Source of the DNA: Roseibium aggregatum IAM 12614
GTDB taxonomy: Bacteria > Pseudomonadota > Alphaproteobacteria > Rhizobiales > Stappiaceae
Assembly: GCF_000168975.1 (NCBI RefSeq)
Contig: NZ_AAUW01000006.1
Location: 124,001 to 188,000 of the forward strand
Direction: 5' to 3'
DNA length: 64,000 nt
Under the pieces are notes generated by a model, which was not told the origin of the DNA, searched no databases, and was given only the letters and a program-made list of their open reading frames with translations. Below, piece after piece: positions 1 through 8,760 of the stretch (positions within the stretch are counted from its first letter, which is position 1; each line of letters opens with the position of its first letter). The translations under genes were made by a program, and so were the position numbers.

Positions 1-2363
1 GCCACGGCGTCGATTTCCTCGTCCGTCAGGGTTTTCTGGCGCGGTTGCATCGTCACGTCGATCGCGACGGACTTCTGTCCTTCCGGCACGCCCTGACCTT
101 CGTAGATATCGAATAGCGTGACATCGCTGATCAGGGTCTTGTCCGCACCACGCGCGGCTTTCAGCAGCGCCTCGGCCGAAACGTCCTTGCCGAGAAGGAA
201 GGCAAAGTCGCGCTGGACCGGCATCAGACCGCTGACATTGAGCGCGCCCTTGGAACGGCCACCCTTGCCCTTGGGTTCGGGCAAGGCATCCAGGTAGATC
301 TCGAACGCGATCAGCGGGCCTTCGATATCAAGCATCTGCAGCGTGCGCGGATGAATTTCACCGAACACCGCCAGCACGTTTTTCGGGCCGAGCTTGAGGC
401 AGCCCGACCGGCCCGGATGGAATGTTGCCGGTGCGTCTGCCGACACCATCAGTTTGTCCACCGGAGCACCGATGGCAGCCAGCGCCGCTTCGGCATCCGC
501 CTTGGCGTCGAACACGTCAACGGTCTGGGAAACGCCAGACCAGTGCCGGCCGGCACCCTGCAGCTTCGCAGACCCGCGGCGCACGCCGGTTGCGACCATC
601 TTCTGGCCTTCCGGAGTGTCGTTCTCGAACACCTGACCGACCTCGAACAGGGCAACATTGCCGTATCCCCGGTCGGCATTGCGCTGCGCAGCCACGAGCA
701 GGCCCGGAAGCAGGCTCGGGCGCATGTCGGACATCTCGGTGGAAATCGGATTGGCCAGCGCCAGCGCGGCGCTGCCGCCACCGAAGAGTTCGGCGTGATC
801 CTTTGCGATGAACGACCATGTGACCGCTTCATTGAAGCCACGGGCGGCCAGGGCTCGGCGCGCCTTGTTGCGGCGGATCTGGCCGGTGGTCAGCACCTTC
901 TGACCCACGGTGCCGGTGCGCGGCAGTGGCGTGAACGGCACCCGGTCCAGACCGATGATCCGCACCACCTCTTCCACGAGGTCGGCCTTGCCTTCGATAT
1001 CCGGACGCCAGCTCGGTGCGGCCACCTTGACCGTGTCACCGGAGCCGGAAACCCAGAAGCCGAGCGATTTCAGCGTGACATTGGCCTCCGCAGGCTGAAC
1101 GTCGACACCGGACAGGCGCTTGATTTCCGAATAGGGGAACTCGATGATCTTGCTGGTTTCCGGCACGGACCCGGCCTGAACCGTTTCCGACGCCTCACCA
1201 CCGCACAGCTCCAGAACCATACGCGTGGCATATTCCAGGCCCGGCATCATGTAGTCCGGATCGACGCCGCGCTCGAAGCGGTAACGGGCATCCGTGTTGA
1301 CGCCAAGCTTGCGGCCGGTGGCGGCAATGTCGTCTTCGTCCCACAGAGCGGACTCGATCAGCACATTGACGGTTTCTTCCGTGCAGCCGGAAGGTTCGCC
1401 CCCCAGAATGCCGCCGAGGCTTTCCACGCCGTTGTCGTCGGAAATGACGCAGACCGTATCATCGATCTCATAGGTCTTGCCGTTGAGGCCGTCGATCGTC
1501 TCGCCCGGCTTGCCACGGCGCACCACAAGATTGCCATGCACCTTGTCCGCGTCGAACACATGCAGCGGTCGGCCCTGGTCGAAGGTGATGTAGTTGGTCA
1601 TGTCGACAAGGGTGTTGATCGGCCTGAGGCCAATGGCGGTCAGGCGGTCCTGCAGCCACTTCGGCGATGGGCCGTTCTTCACGCCCTTGACCAGGCGCAG
1701 GCCGAAAGCCTTGCACATCGGTTTGGTGTGGCCGAAGTCCAGCGTGACGTCGACCGGGCAGGGGAAGGTGCCGCGAACCTGTTCGTTGCTGCGTTCCTTC
1801 AGCTTGCCGAGACCGGCAGCGGCAAGGTCGCGAGCAATACCGTAGACGCCGGTGCAATCCGGGCGGTTCGGGGTCAGGCCGATTTCGATGACCGGCTCGT
1901 CAAGCCCCGCCCATTCGGCATAGGCCATGCCGACCGGCGCATCCGCCGGCAGGTCGATGATGCCGTCATGTTCGTTGGAAAGTTCCAGCTCCCGTTCCGA
2001 GCACATCATGCCGAAGCTTTCCACGTCGCGGATCTTGCCCACCGACAGCGTCACGTCGAGCCCGGGAACATAGTCGCCCGGCTTGCCGAGCACGCCGACA
2101 AGACCGGCGCGGGCATTGGGAGCCCCGCAGACGACCTGAACCGGGTCGCCTTCGCCAGTGTCCACCTTCAGAACGCGCAGCCGGTCCGCATTCGGATGCT
2201 GCTCGGCTTCCAGAACCTTCGCGATCTTGAACGGCTTCAGGCGGTCGGCACGGTTGGTGACTTCCTCGACTTCCAGGCCGATGAGGGTGAGACGTTCAAC
2301 GATCTCCTCCAGGCTGGCGTCGGTTTCCAGATGCTCCTTGAGCCAGGAAAGGGTGAATTTCAT
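1..2363 (-). CDS. pheT: Phenylalanyl-tRNA synthetase beta subunit (3' end outside window)
   Basis: Beta chain of the cytoplasmic alpha2-beta2 phenylalanine-tRNA ligase. The start [12 protein letters not shown] at 2363 is the classical PheT N-terminus, followed by the tRNA-binding (EMAP-like) fold. The reading frame stays open to the window edge, where [12 protein letters not shown] of the C-terminal anticodon-binding (FDX-ACB) domain is still visible. About 787 codons are present, so only roughly the last 15-20 residues are missing. It lies downstream of pheS on the same strand, but a small membrane-protein gene sits between them, so the usual direct pheST junction is absent. Identification is firm; the stop codon is outside the window. 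Confidence 0.97.
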   Translation of the reverse strand, partial: MKFTLSWLKEHLETDASLEEIVERLTLIGLEVEEVTNRADRLKPFKIAKVLEAEQHPNADRLRVLKVDTGEGDPVQVVCGAPNARAGLVGVLGKPGDYVPGLDVTLSVGKIRDVESFGMMCSERELELSNEHDGIIDLPADAPVGMAYAEWAGLDEPVIEIGLTPNRPDCTGVYGIARDLAAAGLGKLKERSNEQVRGTFPCPVDVTLDFGHTKPMCKAFGLRLVKGVKNGPSPKWLQDRLTAIGLRPINTLVDMTNYITFDQGRPLHVFDADKVHGNLVVRRGKPGETIDGLNGKTYEIDDTVCVISDDNGVESLGGILGGEPSGCTEETVNVLIESALWDEDDIAATGRKLGVNTDARYRFERGVDPDYMMPGLEYATRMVLELCGGEASETVQAGSVPETSKIIEFPYSEIKRLSGVDVQPAEANVTLKSLGFWVSGSGDTVKVAAPSWRPDIEGKADLVEEVVRIIGLDRVPFTPLPRTGTVGQKVLTTGQIRRNKARRALAARGFNEAVTWSFIAKDHAELFGGGSAALALANPISTEMSDMRPSLLPGLLVAAQRNADRGYGNVALFEVGQVFENDTPEGQKMVATGVRRGSAKLQGAGRHWSGVSQTVDVFDAKADAEAALAAIGAPVDKLMVSADAPATFHPGRSGCLKLGPKNVLAVFGEIHPRTLQMLDIEGPLIAFEIYLDALPEPKGKGGRSKGALNVSGLMPVQRDFAFLLGKDVSAEALLKAARGADKTLISDVTLFDIYEGQGVPEGQKSVAIDVTMQPRQKTLTDEEIDAV

Positions 2364-2421
2364 CTTTCGATCTCTTCAAACTTGGTGCGGTGTCGGAACC
2401 GCGAAACGGGATGTGGAGGCG

Positions 2422-3075
2422 TCAGTTGCCGAGCCGGTCCACTTCGGGAATGATGGTCGCAGCGCCGTAATTCTCGGCAAAACGGCGGCCGATGTCGGAA
2501 AAGTCACGGGTCCAGCCGCGCACCATCTCCGGCGTGATCTGCTGTTTTGTGGCAATTGCCTGAGCCGCTTCCGTCTCGATCCGGTCCCGCAGGATGCCTA
2601 GCTCGATCTGGGCAGCGTATTCGGCCCGGTATTTGCCGAGCCAGCCCATGGCGACAATGACCACCATCACCAGAAGAGCCGCGGTGCTGGTCAGGCCGGC
2701 CCACTTCGCGGTGCCGCCGATCCGGCGGTCGCTGGCGATCAGCACGATCGAAGCGATGGTCAGAAAGGCCACAATATAGATCGCCTGCAGGAAGCTCTGG
2801 TACTTCTCGGTCGAGCTTTCCTCATGGCCGGCCCGCAGACGCGTGATCCGGTCCCGAAGATACAGCAGCGCATCGGCTTCGGTGCCCAGTTTTTCGCGGA
2901 AATAGGTATCGCAGAAGCGAAGGCGGCCCCGGTTCTCGATCTTTTCGGCGCAAGCCTCCAGGAACGAGGTCGGCGTCGCAACGCGCGTTTCCTTATCGGC
3001 GGTCTGAGCTGCTGCCGGCAACAGGGCGGCAACGGTCAGCATGGCGGCAAGGACGATGCGGATCAGCAAAGACAT
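2422..3075 (-). CDS. Small membrane protein of unknown function between pheS and pheT
   Basis: I do not recognise a family. The 217-residue product begins with a likely signal peptide or first membrane segment (MSLLIRIVLAAMLTVAALLP). Two cysteines follow in the first exported stretch (EACAEK and RFCDTYF). There are then two hydrophobic segments near residues 100-140 (YIVAFLTIASIVLIAS and ALLVMVVIVAMGWLG) and a polar C-terminus. The ATG at 3075 was chosen because it has a G-rich Shine-Dalgarno-like stretch; a TTG at 3090 is the alternative. It lies 24 bases after pheS and 58 before pheT on the same strand, so it is probably co-transcribed with the synthetase genes. Nothing in the sequence links it to aminoacylation. 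Confidence 0.8.
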   Translation of the reverse strand: MSLLIRIVLAAMLTVAALLPAAAQTADKETRVATPTSFLEACAEKIENRGRLRFCDTYFREKLGTEADALLYLRDRITRLRAGHEESSTEKYQSFLQAIYIVAFLTIASIVLIASDRRIGGTAKWAGLTSTAALLVMVVIVAMGWLGKYRAEYAAQIELGILRDRIETEAAQAIATKQQITPEMVRGWTRDFSDIGRRFAENYGAATIIPEVDRLGN

Positions 3076-3099
3076 GGTGGCGCCCCCCAATTCAGGCGG

Positions 3100-4182
3100 T
3101 TAACTGGACAGACCACCGAACAGCGTCGGCAGGTCGAGTGGTCGGAAGCCGTAATGCTGGATCCAGCGGACGTCGGCGTCGAAGAAGGCGCGCAGGTCCG
3201 GCATGCCGTATTTCAGCATCGCGATACGGTCGATCCCCATGCCCCAGGCAAACCCCTGGTAGACATCCGGATCGAGCCCGCAATTGCGGATGACGTTCGG
3301 ATGAACCATGCCGCAGCCAAGAATTTCCAGCCAGTCCTCTCCCTGGCCGATCTTCACTTCGCCGCCGGACCGGTCGCACTGGATGTCGAGTTCCATGGAC
3401 GGTTCGGTGAACGGGAAGAAGCTCGGGCGGAAGCGCATCTTGATGTCGTCGACTTCGAAGAAGGCCTTGCAGAATTCGCGCAGGACCCATTTCAGGTGGC
3501 CGAAATGGCTGCCCTTGTCGATCACGAGACCTTCCACCTGGTGGAACATCGGCGTGTGGGTCTGGTCGCTGTCACAGCGGTATGTCCGTCCCGGCGTGAT
3601 GACGCGGATCGGCGGTTCCTGGCTGCGCATGGTCCGGATCTGGACCGGCGAGGTGTGCGTGCGCAGCAGCAGCCGTTCGCCGTCTTCCTTCGGATTGAAG
3701 AAGAACGTGTCGTGCATCTCGCGCGCCGGATGGCCTTCGGGAAAGTTCAGCGCGGTGAAATTCAGTTCATCGGTCTCGATGTCCGGGCCTTCGGCAATGG
3801 AAAAGCCCATGTCGGCAAAGATCGCCGTCAGCTCGTCGATGACCTGGCTGACCGGATGAATGCGGCCGGTCTCCACGGGTGTGGGGCGCAGGGGCAGGGT
3901 GATATCCACCCGCTCGCTGGCCAGCCGCGCTTCCAGCGCAGCTTCCGCCAGCACGTCCTTGCGGGCGGCGATTGCGTCGGTGATCTTCGCCTTCAGGCCG
4001 TTGAGGGCAGGGCCCATCACCTGGCGCTCTTCCGGCGTCATCTTGCCGAGCGTTTTCATCTGCTCGGAGATTGAGCCCTTCTTGCCAAGGGCGGCAACGC
4101 GGATGTCTTCCAGGGCGGCTTCGGTCCCGGCGCCTTCGATGGCGGCCAGAAGATCGGTTTCAAGAGTGTCGAGGTTGGACAT
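3100..4182 (-). CDS. pheS: Phenylalanyl-tRNA synthetase alpha subunit
   Basis: Catalytic class II synthetase subunit of 360 residues, the usual length. The N-terminal coiled coil (about residues 1-100) precedes the class II core. Visible core features are [12 protein letters not shown] in the motif 2 region and the motif 3 sequence [10 protein letters not shown] at about residues 314-323. The start [11 protein letters not shown] at 4182 fits family members. It is first in a leftward group with a small membrane protein and pheT. No rplT or rpmI is found upstream within the window; instead there is a gap of about 460 bases before the divergent YihY gene. Confidence 0.97.
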   Translation of the reverse strand: MSNLDTLETDLLAAIEGAGTEAALEDIRVAALGKKGSISEQMKTLGKMTPEERQVMGPALNGLKAKITDAIAARKDVLAEAALEARLASERVDITLPLRPTPVETGRIHPVSQVIDELTAIFADMGFSIAEGPDIETDELNFTALNFPEGHPAREMHDTFFFNPKEDGERLLLRTHTSPVQIRTMRSQEPPIRVITPGRTYRCDSDQTHTPMFHQVEGLVIDKGSHFGHLKWVLREFCKAFFEVDDIKMRFRPSFFPFTEPSMELDIQCDRSGGEVKIGQGEDWLEILGCGMVHPNVIRNCGLDPDVYQGFAWGMGIDRIAMLKYGMPDLRAFFDADVRWIQHYGFRPLDLPTLFGGLSS

Positions 4183-4642
4183 GCGTACTCGGTCATCGGT
4201 TCGCGCGTTGCGCGCGGAGGTGTCGAAACAGAAAGTCGGGGTCTTTTAGCGAATAATCGCAGCGATTGCCACGGCCTCATGCGCATTATTGCGTGAGTTC
4301 CCGAAGTGATGAAAAGCGCCGGAATTAAAGCGCGTTAGCGCGTAAATCGCCCGCAGGCGGGGCCCTGCAGCTCAATGAGGCGCACGTCGAACCCGGACAG
4401 GGCCTGACAGCCTTCGGGAAGTCCGGAACGGCGGATATGTGCTGTACGATCGCTCATGGGGCGTCAATGTAGCGAAAGGCGGGGCGTTGGCAAGCGGAAA
4501 AGGCAGTCCGCCGCGCACTGGGCCGGGGGTCGATTGCCACGCAGAGGAACTCATTTCCCGCACAGGCGTTCACTTGCTGAGTTCCCTGCTGTTTGCCGAC
4601 GTCCGGGGACAGCCGGGCGTTCGGGTACCAGAGGGGGCATGC
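4183..4642. other. Intergenic region between divergent pheS and yihY-like genes
   Basis: About 460 bases without a convincing gene; it must hold promoters for pheS (leftward) and the YihY-type gene (rightward). Short self-complementary stretches such as GCGCGTTAGCGCG near 4331-4341 are present. A 40-codon minus-strand ORF (4335-4457, beginning MSDRTAHIRRSGLPEG) exists, but it has no recognisable family or clear ribosome site and I do not call it a gene. No tRNA or leader peptide rich in Phe codons was found. Confidence 0.5.
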
Positions 4643-5596
4643 ATGACACGTGGAAGAGAAGCTGTCAGTCCGGACAAGATCCCGCCGGTGGGATGGCTGG
4701 ACATCGGCGTGCGCGTCTGGAACGCGGTACAGCGCGACCATATCGACCTGATCGCGGCGGGCGTGGCCTTCTACGGTCTCCTGGCAATCTTCCCCACCAT
4801 AACCGCTCTCACCGCATTGTCCGGGCTCATCGTCGAGCCGGTCGAGGTGAGCCGTCAGCTTGAGCTGATCGAGAGCGTCCTCCCGCATGAAGCGTCACAG
4901 ATCATTCTGGCGCAGGCGGCGGATGTCGCCGGCAGCGAGAATGCAGGGCTCAGCTTCGCGTTGATCATTGGTCTGGGCATTGCGATCTATTCTACATCCA
5001 GGGGCATGGCCAGCATCATGGAGGGGTTGAACATTGCCTATGACGAGGTCGAGAAGCGCAGCTTCATCGCACTGAAGGTCCGCACTCTGGCGATGGCCTT
5101 GCTGCTTGTTCTTGCATTTGTTCTGGGGTTGGTTTCCGCGCTGCTGCTGCCTGTCATCTTCAGTTACCTCGCCCTGCCGGAATGGCTGGAGAGGATCCTG
5201 TCCTCGGCGCGCTGGATCATTCTCGGGTTGCTGACAGTGACCGGGCTGTCTTTCGTCTACAGGTTCGGACCGTCCAGAACCGACGCGAAATGGAAATGGA
5301 TAACGCCCGGTGCCGTTGTCGCCTGCCTGCTGTGGCTCGCCGCGTCCTACGGCTTTTCGGTCTATGTGTCGAACTTTGCCAGCTACAACAAGACCTTCGG
5401 CAGCCTTGCGGGCGTCATCATTCTGCTCATGTGGCTCTGGATTTCGGCCTACATCGTCCTGCTCGGCGCCGAGCTGAATGGCGAGATGGAAGCGCAGACG
5501 CGCCGGGATAGCACCGTCGGCCCGGAGCGTCCAATGGGTACGCGCGGTGCGGTCAAGGCCGATGTCCTGGGCAAATCCATTGCTGGTGCAGACTAG
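4643..5596 (+). CDS. YihY/BrkB-family inner membrane protein
   Basis: Polytopic membrane protein of the YihY (formerly RNase BN/BrkB) family, 317 residues. Family hallmarks include the N-terminal DLIAAGVAFYGLLAIFPT segment, six or so hydrophobic helices, the central GPSRTDAKWKWITPGA stretch and the C-terminal LMWLWISAYIVLLGAELN helix. The ATG at 4643 follows GAGGGGGC at good spacing. The reading frame is open further upstream, but that extension lacks family character. The cellular role is not settled for the family; it is not a tRNA-processing nuclease. The gene stands alone, convergent with the following LysR gene. Confidence 0.9.
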   Translation: MTRGREAVSPDKIPPVGWLDIGVRVWNAVQRDHIDLIAAGVAFYGLLAIFPTITALTALSGLIVEPVEVSRQLELIESVLPHEASQIILAQAADVAGSENAGLSFALIIGLGIAIYSTSRGMASIMEGLNIAYDEVEKRSFIALKVRTLAMALLLVLAFVLGLVSALLLPVIFSYLALPEWLERILSSARWIILGLLTVTGLSFVYRFGPSRTDAKWKWITPGAVVACLLWLAASYGFSVYVSNFASYNKTFGSLAGVIILLMWLWISAYIVLLGAELNGEMEAQTRRDSTVGPERPMGTRGAVKADVLGKSIAGAD

Positions 5597-5635
5597 CCGA
5601 GGGCTCTGCCGGAAGTGACCCGCCATCAGCCTGGC

Positions 5636-6552
5636 TTACGCCACCACCGCGTCCGCCCCCTTCGGTCTGCCGATGGAGCCTTGCAGTTCTTCGCGCAGCC
5701 AGTCGCCGAAGGCTTTCTTGGCCCTGGTCTGCGGGGCGTTCTTGCCGCTGATCAGCCAGTAGGCGCTGCCGGTGGCCGGACGCTCCGGGAAGGGCGCGAT
5801 CACCTGACCGGATTTGACCGCATAAACGGCCAGCGTTTCCCACGCCAGGAACACCCCATGGCCGGCAATTGCCGCATCGAGGCACAGTGAGCCGTCGGAA
5901 AAGGTCGGGCCGTCCTGCAGGATGCTCTCGTCGAGGCCAAAGAGATCCAGCCAGGTTTTCCAGGTAAACATTTGGCCGGGGTCGCGGATGATCGGCAGTT
6001 TGCCGATGTCCTTCGGCTCCCTGATCTGTTCCGCCAGCGCCGGGCTGCAGACGGGAAACACCCGCTGATGCAACAGTTGTTCTGCCCTGACGCCCGGATA
6101 GGGCCCCTTGCCGACGCGGATGCAAAGGTCGACATCGCTCATGTCCGGATCGACCAGATCTACCGTCGCTTCCACCCGAACCCTGATGCCCGGATGCGCC
6201 TTGTTGAAATTCTTGAGGTGCCACACCAGCCACTTGCCGGCGAAAACCGGTGCAACGGAGATGGTCAGCGCATCCTCGCGTCCGCGCTGGGTGGTGGCGA
6301 TGGCGGTCGAGAGTGAGGACATGGCGCTGGTCAGATGCGGCTGCATTGCAAGCACATGTGCGGTCGGCAGCAACAGCCGGTTTTGCCGCTCGAACAGTTG
6401 CACCCCAAGCTGCGCCTCCGTCTTGTGAAGTTGCTGGCTGACGGCACCAACCGTGACCCCGAGTTCGTTCGCGGCCGCCTTGACGAGCCCAGCCCGGGCA
6501 ATGGCTTCTACGGCACGAACGCCGGACAGTGAATGCTGTTGAGGTTTTTCAT
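5636..6552 (-). CDS. LysR-family transcriptional regulator, 5' end out of frame
   Basis: GcvA/AmpR-like LysR regulator. The C-terminal effector domain is clear (LTISVAPVFAGKWLVWHL, then DVDLCIRVGKGPYPG). The helix-turn-helix is also present: in frame upstream of the first in-frame ATG one reads VKAAANELGVTVGAVSQQL, so the complete wing-helix domain is encoded. However, the only well-placed ATG (6550-6552) is one base out of frame with it. One extra A in the five-A run after that ATG would give MKKPQQHSLSGVRAVEA, a normal LysR start. This is either a sequencing error, a real frameshift, or use of a non-ATG start. It is divergent from a small DUF1127-like gene. Confidence 0.8.
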
Positions 6553-6566
6553 TTAGTAAAACTAAA
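6552..6566. promoter_or_regulatory. Perfect dyad, probable LysR operator
   Basis: TTTAGTAAAACTAAA is a perfect 6+3+6 inverted repeat. It overlaps the putative start codon of the LysR gene and lies about 85-100 bases upstream of the divergent small gene. LysR regulators commonly bind AT-rich interrupted dyads in such divergent promoters, so autorepression and control of the small gene are inferred. A TATATAA sequence near 6611, without a good -35 box, could be the activated promoter of the small gene. Confidence 0.55.
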
Positions 6567-6651
6567 CTGAAACTCAGAATAAGTCGATTTTTTTAGCGAA
6601 TGAGAGCGTCTATATAAAGAGCATAGCTAAATTCAAAGAAGGAATTTGGCC

Positions 6652-6822
6652 ATGCAAAAAACAATAATAAGGAGACTGAACCTCATGATGAAACTGTTTA
6701 TGCGCCGTTACATGACGGCCCGTCCGGCATCCGCTTATGACCGCACCGACCCGTTGTCCCATCCGGCAATCGTGCGTATGTCCCAGCGCGAACTGGCCGA
6801 TCTGCCGCTCAACCGGCGCTAA
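6652..6822 (+). CDS. Small basic protein, DUF1127-like
   Basis: A 56-codon ORF reading MQKTIIRRLNLMMKLF from 6652, ending in a C-terminal MSQRELADLPLNRR. Two starts are supported: ATG 6652 after AGAAGGAA, and ATG 6685 after a strong AAGGAG (6669-6674), which would give 45 residues. The R-E-L-A-D-L segment near the C-terminus resembles the conserved tail of DUF1127 (YjiS-like) small proteins (L-x-D-R-x-L-x-D-I-G). Members of that family are common, often stress- or RNA-related genes in alphaproteobacteria. It is divergent from the LysR gene and is followed by a good terminator, which supports its being a real short transcript. Confidence 0.6.
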   Translation: MQKTIIRRLNLMMKLFMRRYMTARPASAYDRTDPLSHPAIVRMSQRELADLPLNRR

Positions 6823-6911
6823 GGCTTAAGGCCGGCTGAAAAGCCGGTCTGTGACCCTACCGATCGACCCTCCACGAGGACTGGCCGGTTGGACAAGACT
6901 TCCCAACCAGA

Positions 6912-6953
6912 AAACGGCGCCTGGGCCATAAGCCCGGCGCCGTTTCTGTTTTT
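6912..6953 (+). terminator. Rho-independent terminator
   Basis: A 10-bp stem AAACGGCGCC (6912-6921) pairs with GGCGCCGTTT (6936-6945). An inner GGGC/GCCC pair extends it, and a T-rich tail ending in TTTTT follows. It terminates the small DUF1127-like gene and may also stop the convergent tautomerase transcript. Confidence 0.85.
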
Positions 6954-6993
6954 GGGCGGGCAAGGCAGTCCTGCTGCTGCCCAACGGACCGGA

Positions 6994-7398
6994 TCAAACC
7001 GCGACCGGCTGCCTGTCGGCAAATTGCGCGACGCCGTGTCCGAATGACCAGTTCTCCAGCTTGGTTTCCACCAGATTGATGAAGATGTCTTCGGAACGAA
7101 TGCCGACTTCGCGAGCAAGGCCTCTGGCGATCCGCGCAAACAGCGCCTTCTTCTGCTCGACACTGCGCGTGTCGCTGACAGTCAGTTGAATGATGATCAG
7201 GTCGTCGGACCGGTCGATGTTCATGAAATGACGGCCGAACAGGAAATCCTCGCGCGCATGTTCGGTGATCATCATGAACTTGTCGTCCTGCGGCACACCG
7301 AAGGTCTCGCGCATGGCCTGATAGATTTCATCCAGGATCGCGGCTTTCTGGACTGCGGTTTTGGAGCCCTTCAGCAGGGAAACGTTGGTAAGCGGCAT
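6994..7398 (-). CDS. Tautomerase-family protein
   Basis: A 134-residue member of the tautomerase superfamily. The start was placed so that the chain begins Met-Pro (MPLTNVSLLKG): these enzymes use the amino-terminal proline as general base after Met removal, and GGAGG lies just upstream. The frame is open to 7476, but that extension would bury Pro1. DIFINLVETKLENWSFGHG near the C-terminus is typical of the longer tautomerase group annotated near LysR genes. Substrate unknown. It is divergent from a LysR gene at 7500, which probably controls it. Confidence 0.85.
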   Translation of the reverse strand: MPLTNVSLLKGSKTAVQKAAILDEIYQAMRETFGVPQDDKFMMITEHAREDFLFGRHFMNIDRSDDLIIIQLTVSDTRSVEQKKALFARIARGLAREVGIRSEDIFINLVETKLENWSFGHGVAQFADRQPVAV

Positions 7399-7462
7399 CA
7401 TGTCCTCCGTCTTTCGGGAATGAGCCAACTTTATTGCGTTGCCAAAGATAACAGAAACAAAT

Positions 7463-7477
7463 CTTTGATATTTCAAA
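7463..7477. promoter_or_regulatory. Possible LysR binding site
   Basis: TTTGA-TATT-TCAAA is an interrupted inverted repeat in the 101-base space between the divergent tautomerase and LysR genes, within a locally AT-rich stretch. Position and form suit a LysR operator, but it is short and could be chance. Confidence 0.3.
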
Positions 7478-7499
7478 AATCATAAATTAGAATGATTGA

Positions 7500-8336
7500 A
7501 TGACCGATCTCGATATGGATCTTCTGCGCGCTTTCGTGCGCGTTTCCGAAACAGGCAGCTTTACCCGGGCAGGGCAGATGACGGGGGCAAGCCAGTCTGC
7601 TGTCAGCGTAAAGATCAAGAAGCTGGAAGACCGTCTCGGCAACACCCTCCTCAGCCGTTCGCCGCGCTCCGTCCGGCTGACGAGCTTCGGCGCACGGTTT
7701 CTGAACGACGCGCGCAGCCTGATCGACCTTCATGACAGTGTGACGGCCCGTATTTCCGGCCCGTCCGTTCAAAAACGGCTGCGCTGCGGCATCAGTGATC
7801 ATGCCGCCGGCGGCAATCTGCCGGCCATTATCGCCGCGCTCAGCAAGGCTCTGCCGGAGCATCGCCTGCACGTTGCGGTCGGTTATTCCGATACGCTCTA
7901 TACCGATTTCAAGGCAGGGCTGTTCAGCGCGGTCATGGTGCGCTCCGAGGATGTCGAGGGCACCGGCCGTGTGGCCTTTGAGGAGAACCTTGTCTGGACG
8001 GCCTCCCGGGAATTTGCCTGGAAGGCCGGCGCCGCGCTTCCCCTTGTCGCCCTGTCCGAGACATGCGCCCTCAGGCGCCTGGCGGAAGGCACGCTGAAGG
8101 ACGCCGGGATTTCCTATGAAGACGCCTTTACCGGCACGGGTGTCGGCGCTATCCAGGCAGCGGTCAGTGCCGGCCTCGGCATCGCCTGCCTCGACAGGCG
8201 CAACATTCCGGCCGGGTGCCGTGAGGTTGGCGACCTCTTTCAGCTTCCGGTCTTGCCAAAGACAAAGATGACGCTCTTCTGCCGCGAGGACGACATCGCC
8301 TCTGCAATTCTAGGTGCCTTCAGGGACCATCTGTGA
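7500..8336 (+). CDS. LysR-family transcriptional regulator
   Basis: A 278-residue LysR regulator. The N-terminal winged helix is complete (LLRAFVRVSETGSFTRAG, then ASQSAVSVKIKKLEDRLG). The effector-binding domain follows from about residue 85, with DFKAGLFSAVMVRSED and GAIQAAVSAGLGIACLDR typical of the fold. It is transcribed away from the tautomerase gene 101 bases to its left. The usual inference is autorepression and effector-dependent activation of that neighbour. The effector is unknown. Confidence 0.93.
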   Translation: MTDLDMDLLRAFVRVSETGSFTRAGQMTGASQSAVSVKIKKLEDRLGNTLLSRSPRSVRLTSFGARFLNDARSLIDLHDSVTARISGPSVQKRLRCGISDHAAGGNLPAIIAALSKALPEHRLHVAVGYSDTLYTDFKAGLFSAVMVRSEDVEGTGRVAFEENLVWTASREFAWKAGAALPLVALSETCALRRLAEGTLKDAGISYEDAFTGTGVGAIQAAVSAGLGIACLDRRNIPAGCREVGDLFQLPVLPKTKMTLFCREDDIASAILGAFRDHL

Positions 8337-8340
8337 ACCC

Positions 8341-8371
8341 TTGACCTGGAGTTGCTCCAGGGAGCTAGGGT
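8341..8371 (+). promoter_or_regulatory. MerR-type promoter/operator
   Basis: TTGACC (-35) and TAGGGT (-10) are separated by 19 bp, the overlong spacer diagnostic of MerR-activated promoters. The spacer holds a perfect dyad, CCTGGAG-TTG-CTCCAGG (8345-8361). It starts five bases after the LysR stop codon and drives the MerR-SDR pair, implying autoregulation. Confidence 0.85.
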
Positions 8372-8397
8372 TCACCTGACCAACAAGAGTGGAACCC

Positions 8398-8760
8398 ATG
8401 CTGATCTCGGAAGCCTCCATCAGAAGCGGCCTAAGCGCCGATACGATCCGATATTACGAGAAGTCCGGGATCGTTCCTGCCATCGACCGCGGGGCGGACG
8501 GCCTGCGCCGGTTTTCTCCCGAGAATGTGGAGTGGCTCACGTTGCTCTATTGGCTGCGCAAGACCGGCATGTCGATGAAGGACATGCAGTGTTTCGCCGC
8601 GCTTTACCGCGAGGGCGGGCGCACCGTGAGCGAGCGCAAGGCCTTGCTGCTCGGCCACGCCGAAACCCTCAAACGCAAACGCGCCGATCTCGACCGCTGC
8701 GAAGAGGTTCTTGCCGAGAAGCTTGCCATCTACGACAAACTGGAAGGAAAACACCCATGA
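8398..8760 (+). CDS. MerR-family transcriptional regulator
   Basis: A 120-residue MerR regulator. LISEASIRSGLSADTIRYYE is the canonical MerR helix-turn-helix opening, followed by the second wing and the long dimerisation helix (ETLKRKRADLDRCEEVL). No metal-binding cysteine pair is seen in the C-terminal end: the single Cys lies in the helix, so it is more like the AdhR/aldehyde-sensing or redox groups than CueR/ZntR. It is preceded by its own 19-bp-spacer promoter, and its stop overlaps the SDR start as ATGA. An in-frame GTG at 8389 is an alternative start. Confidence 0.92.
   Translation: MLISEASIRSGLSADTIRYYEKSGIVPAIDRGADGLRRFSPENVEWLTLLYWLRKTGMSMKDMQCFAALYREGGRTVSERKALLLGHAETLKRKRADLDRCEEVLAEKLAIYDKLEGKHP

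Noticed and set aside
351-2453. Plus-strand 700-codon open frame opposite pheT
   Set aside because: It is the antisense shadow of pheT in high-GC DNA; the protein has no family features while the minus strand is plainly PheT.
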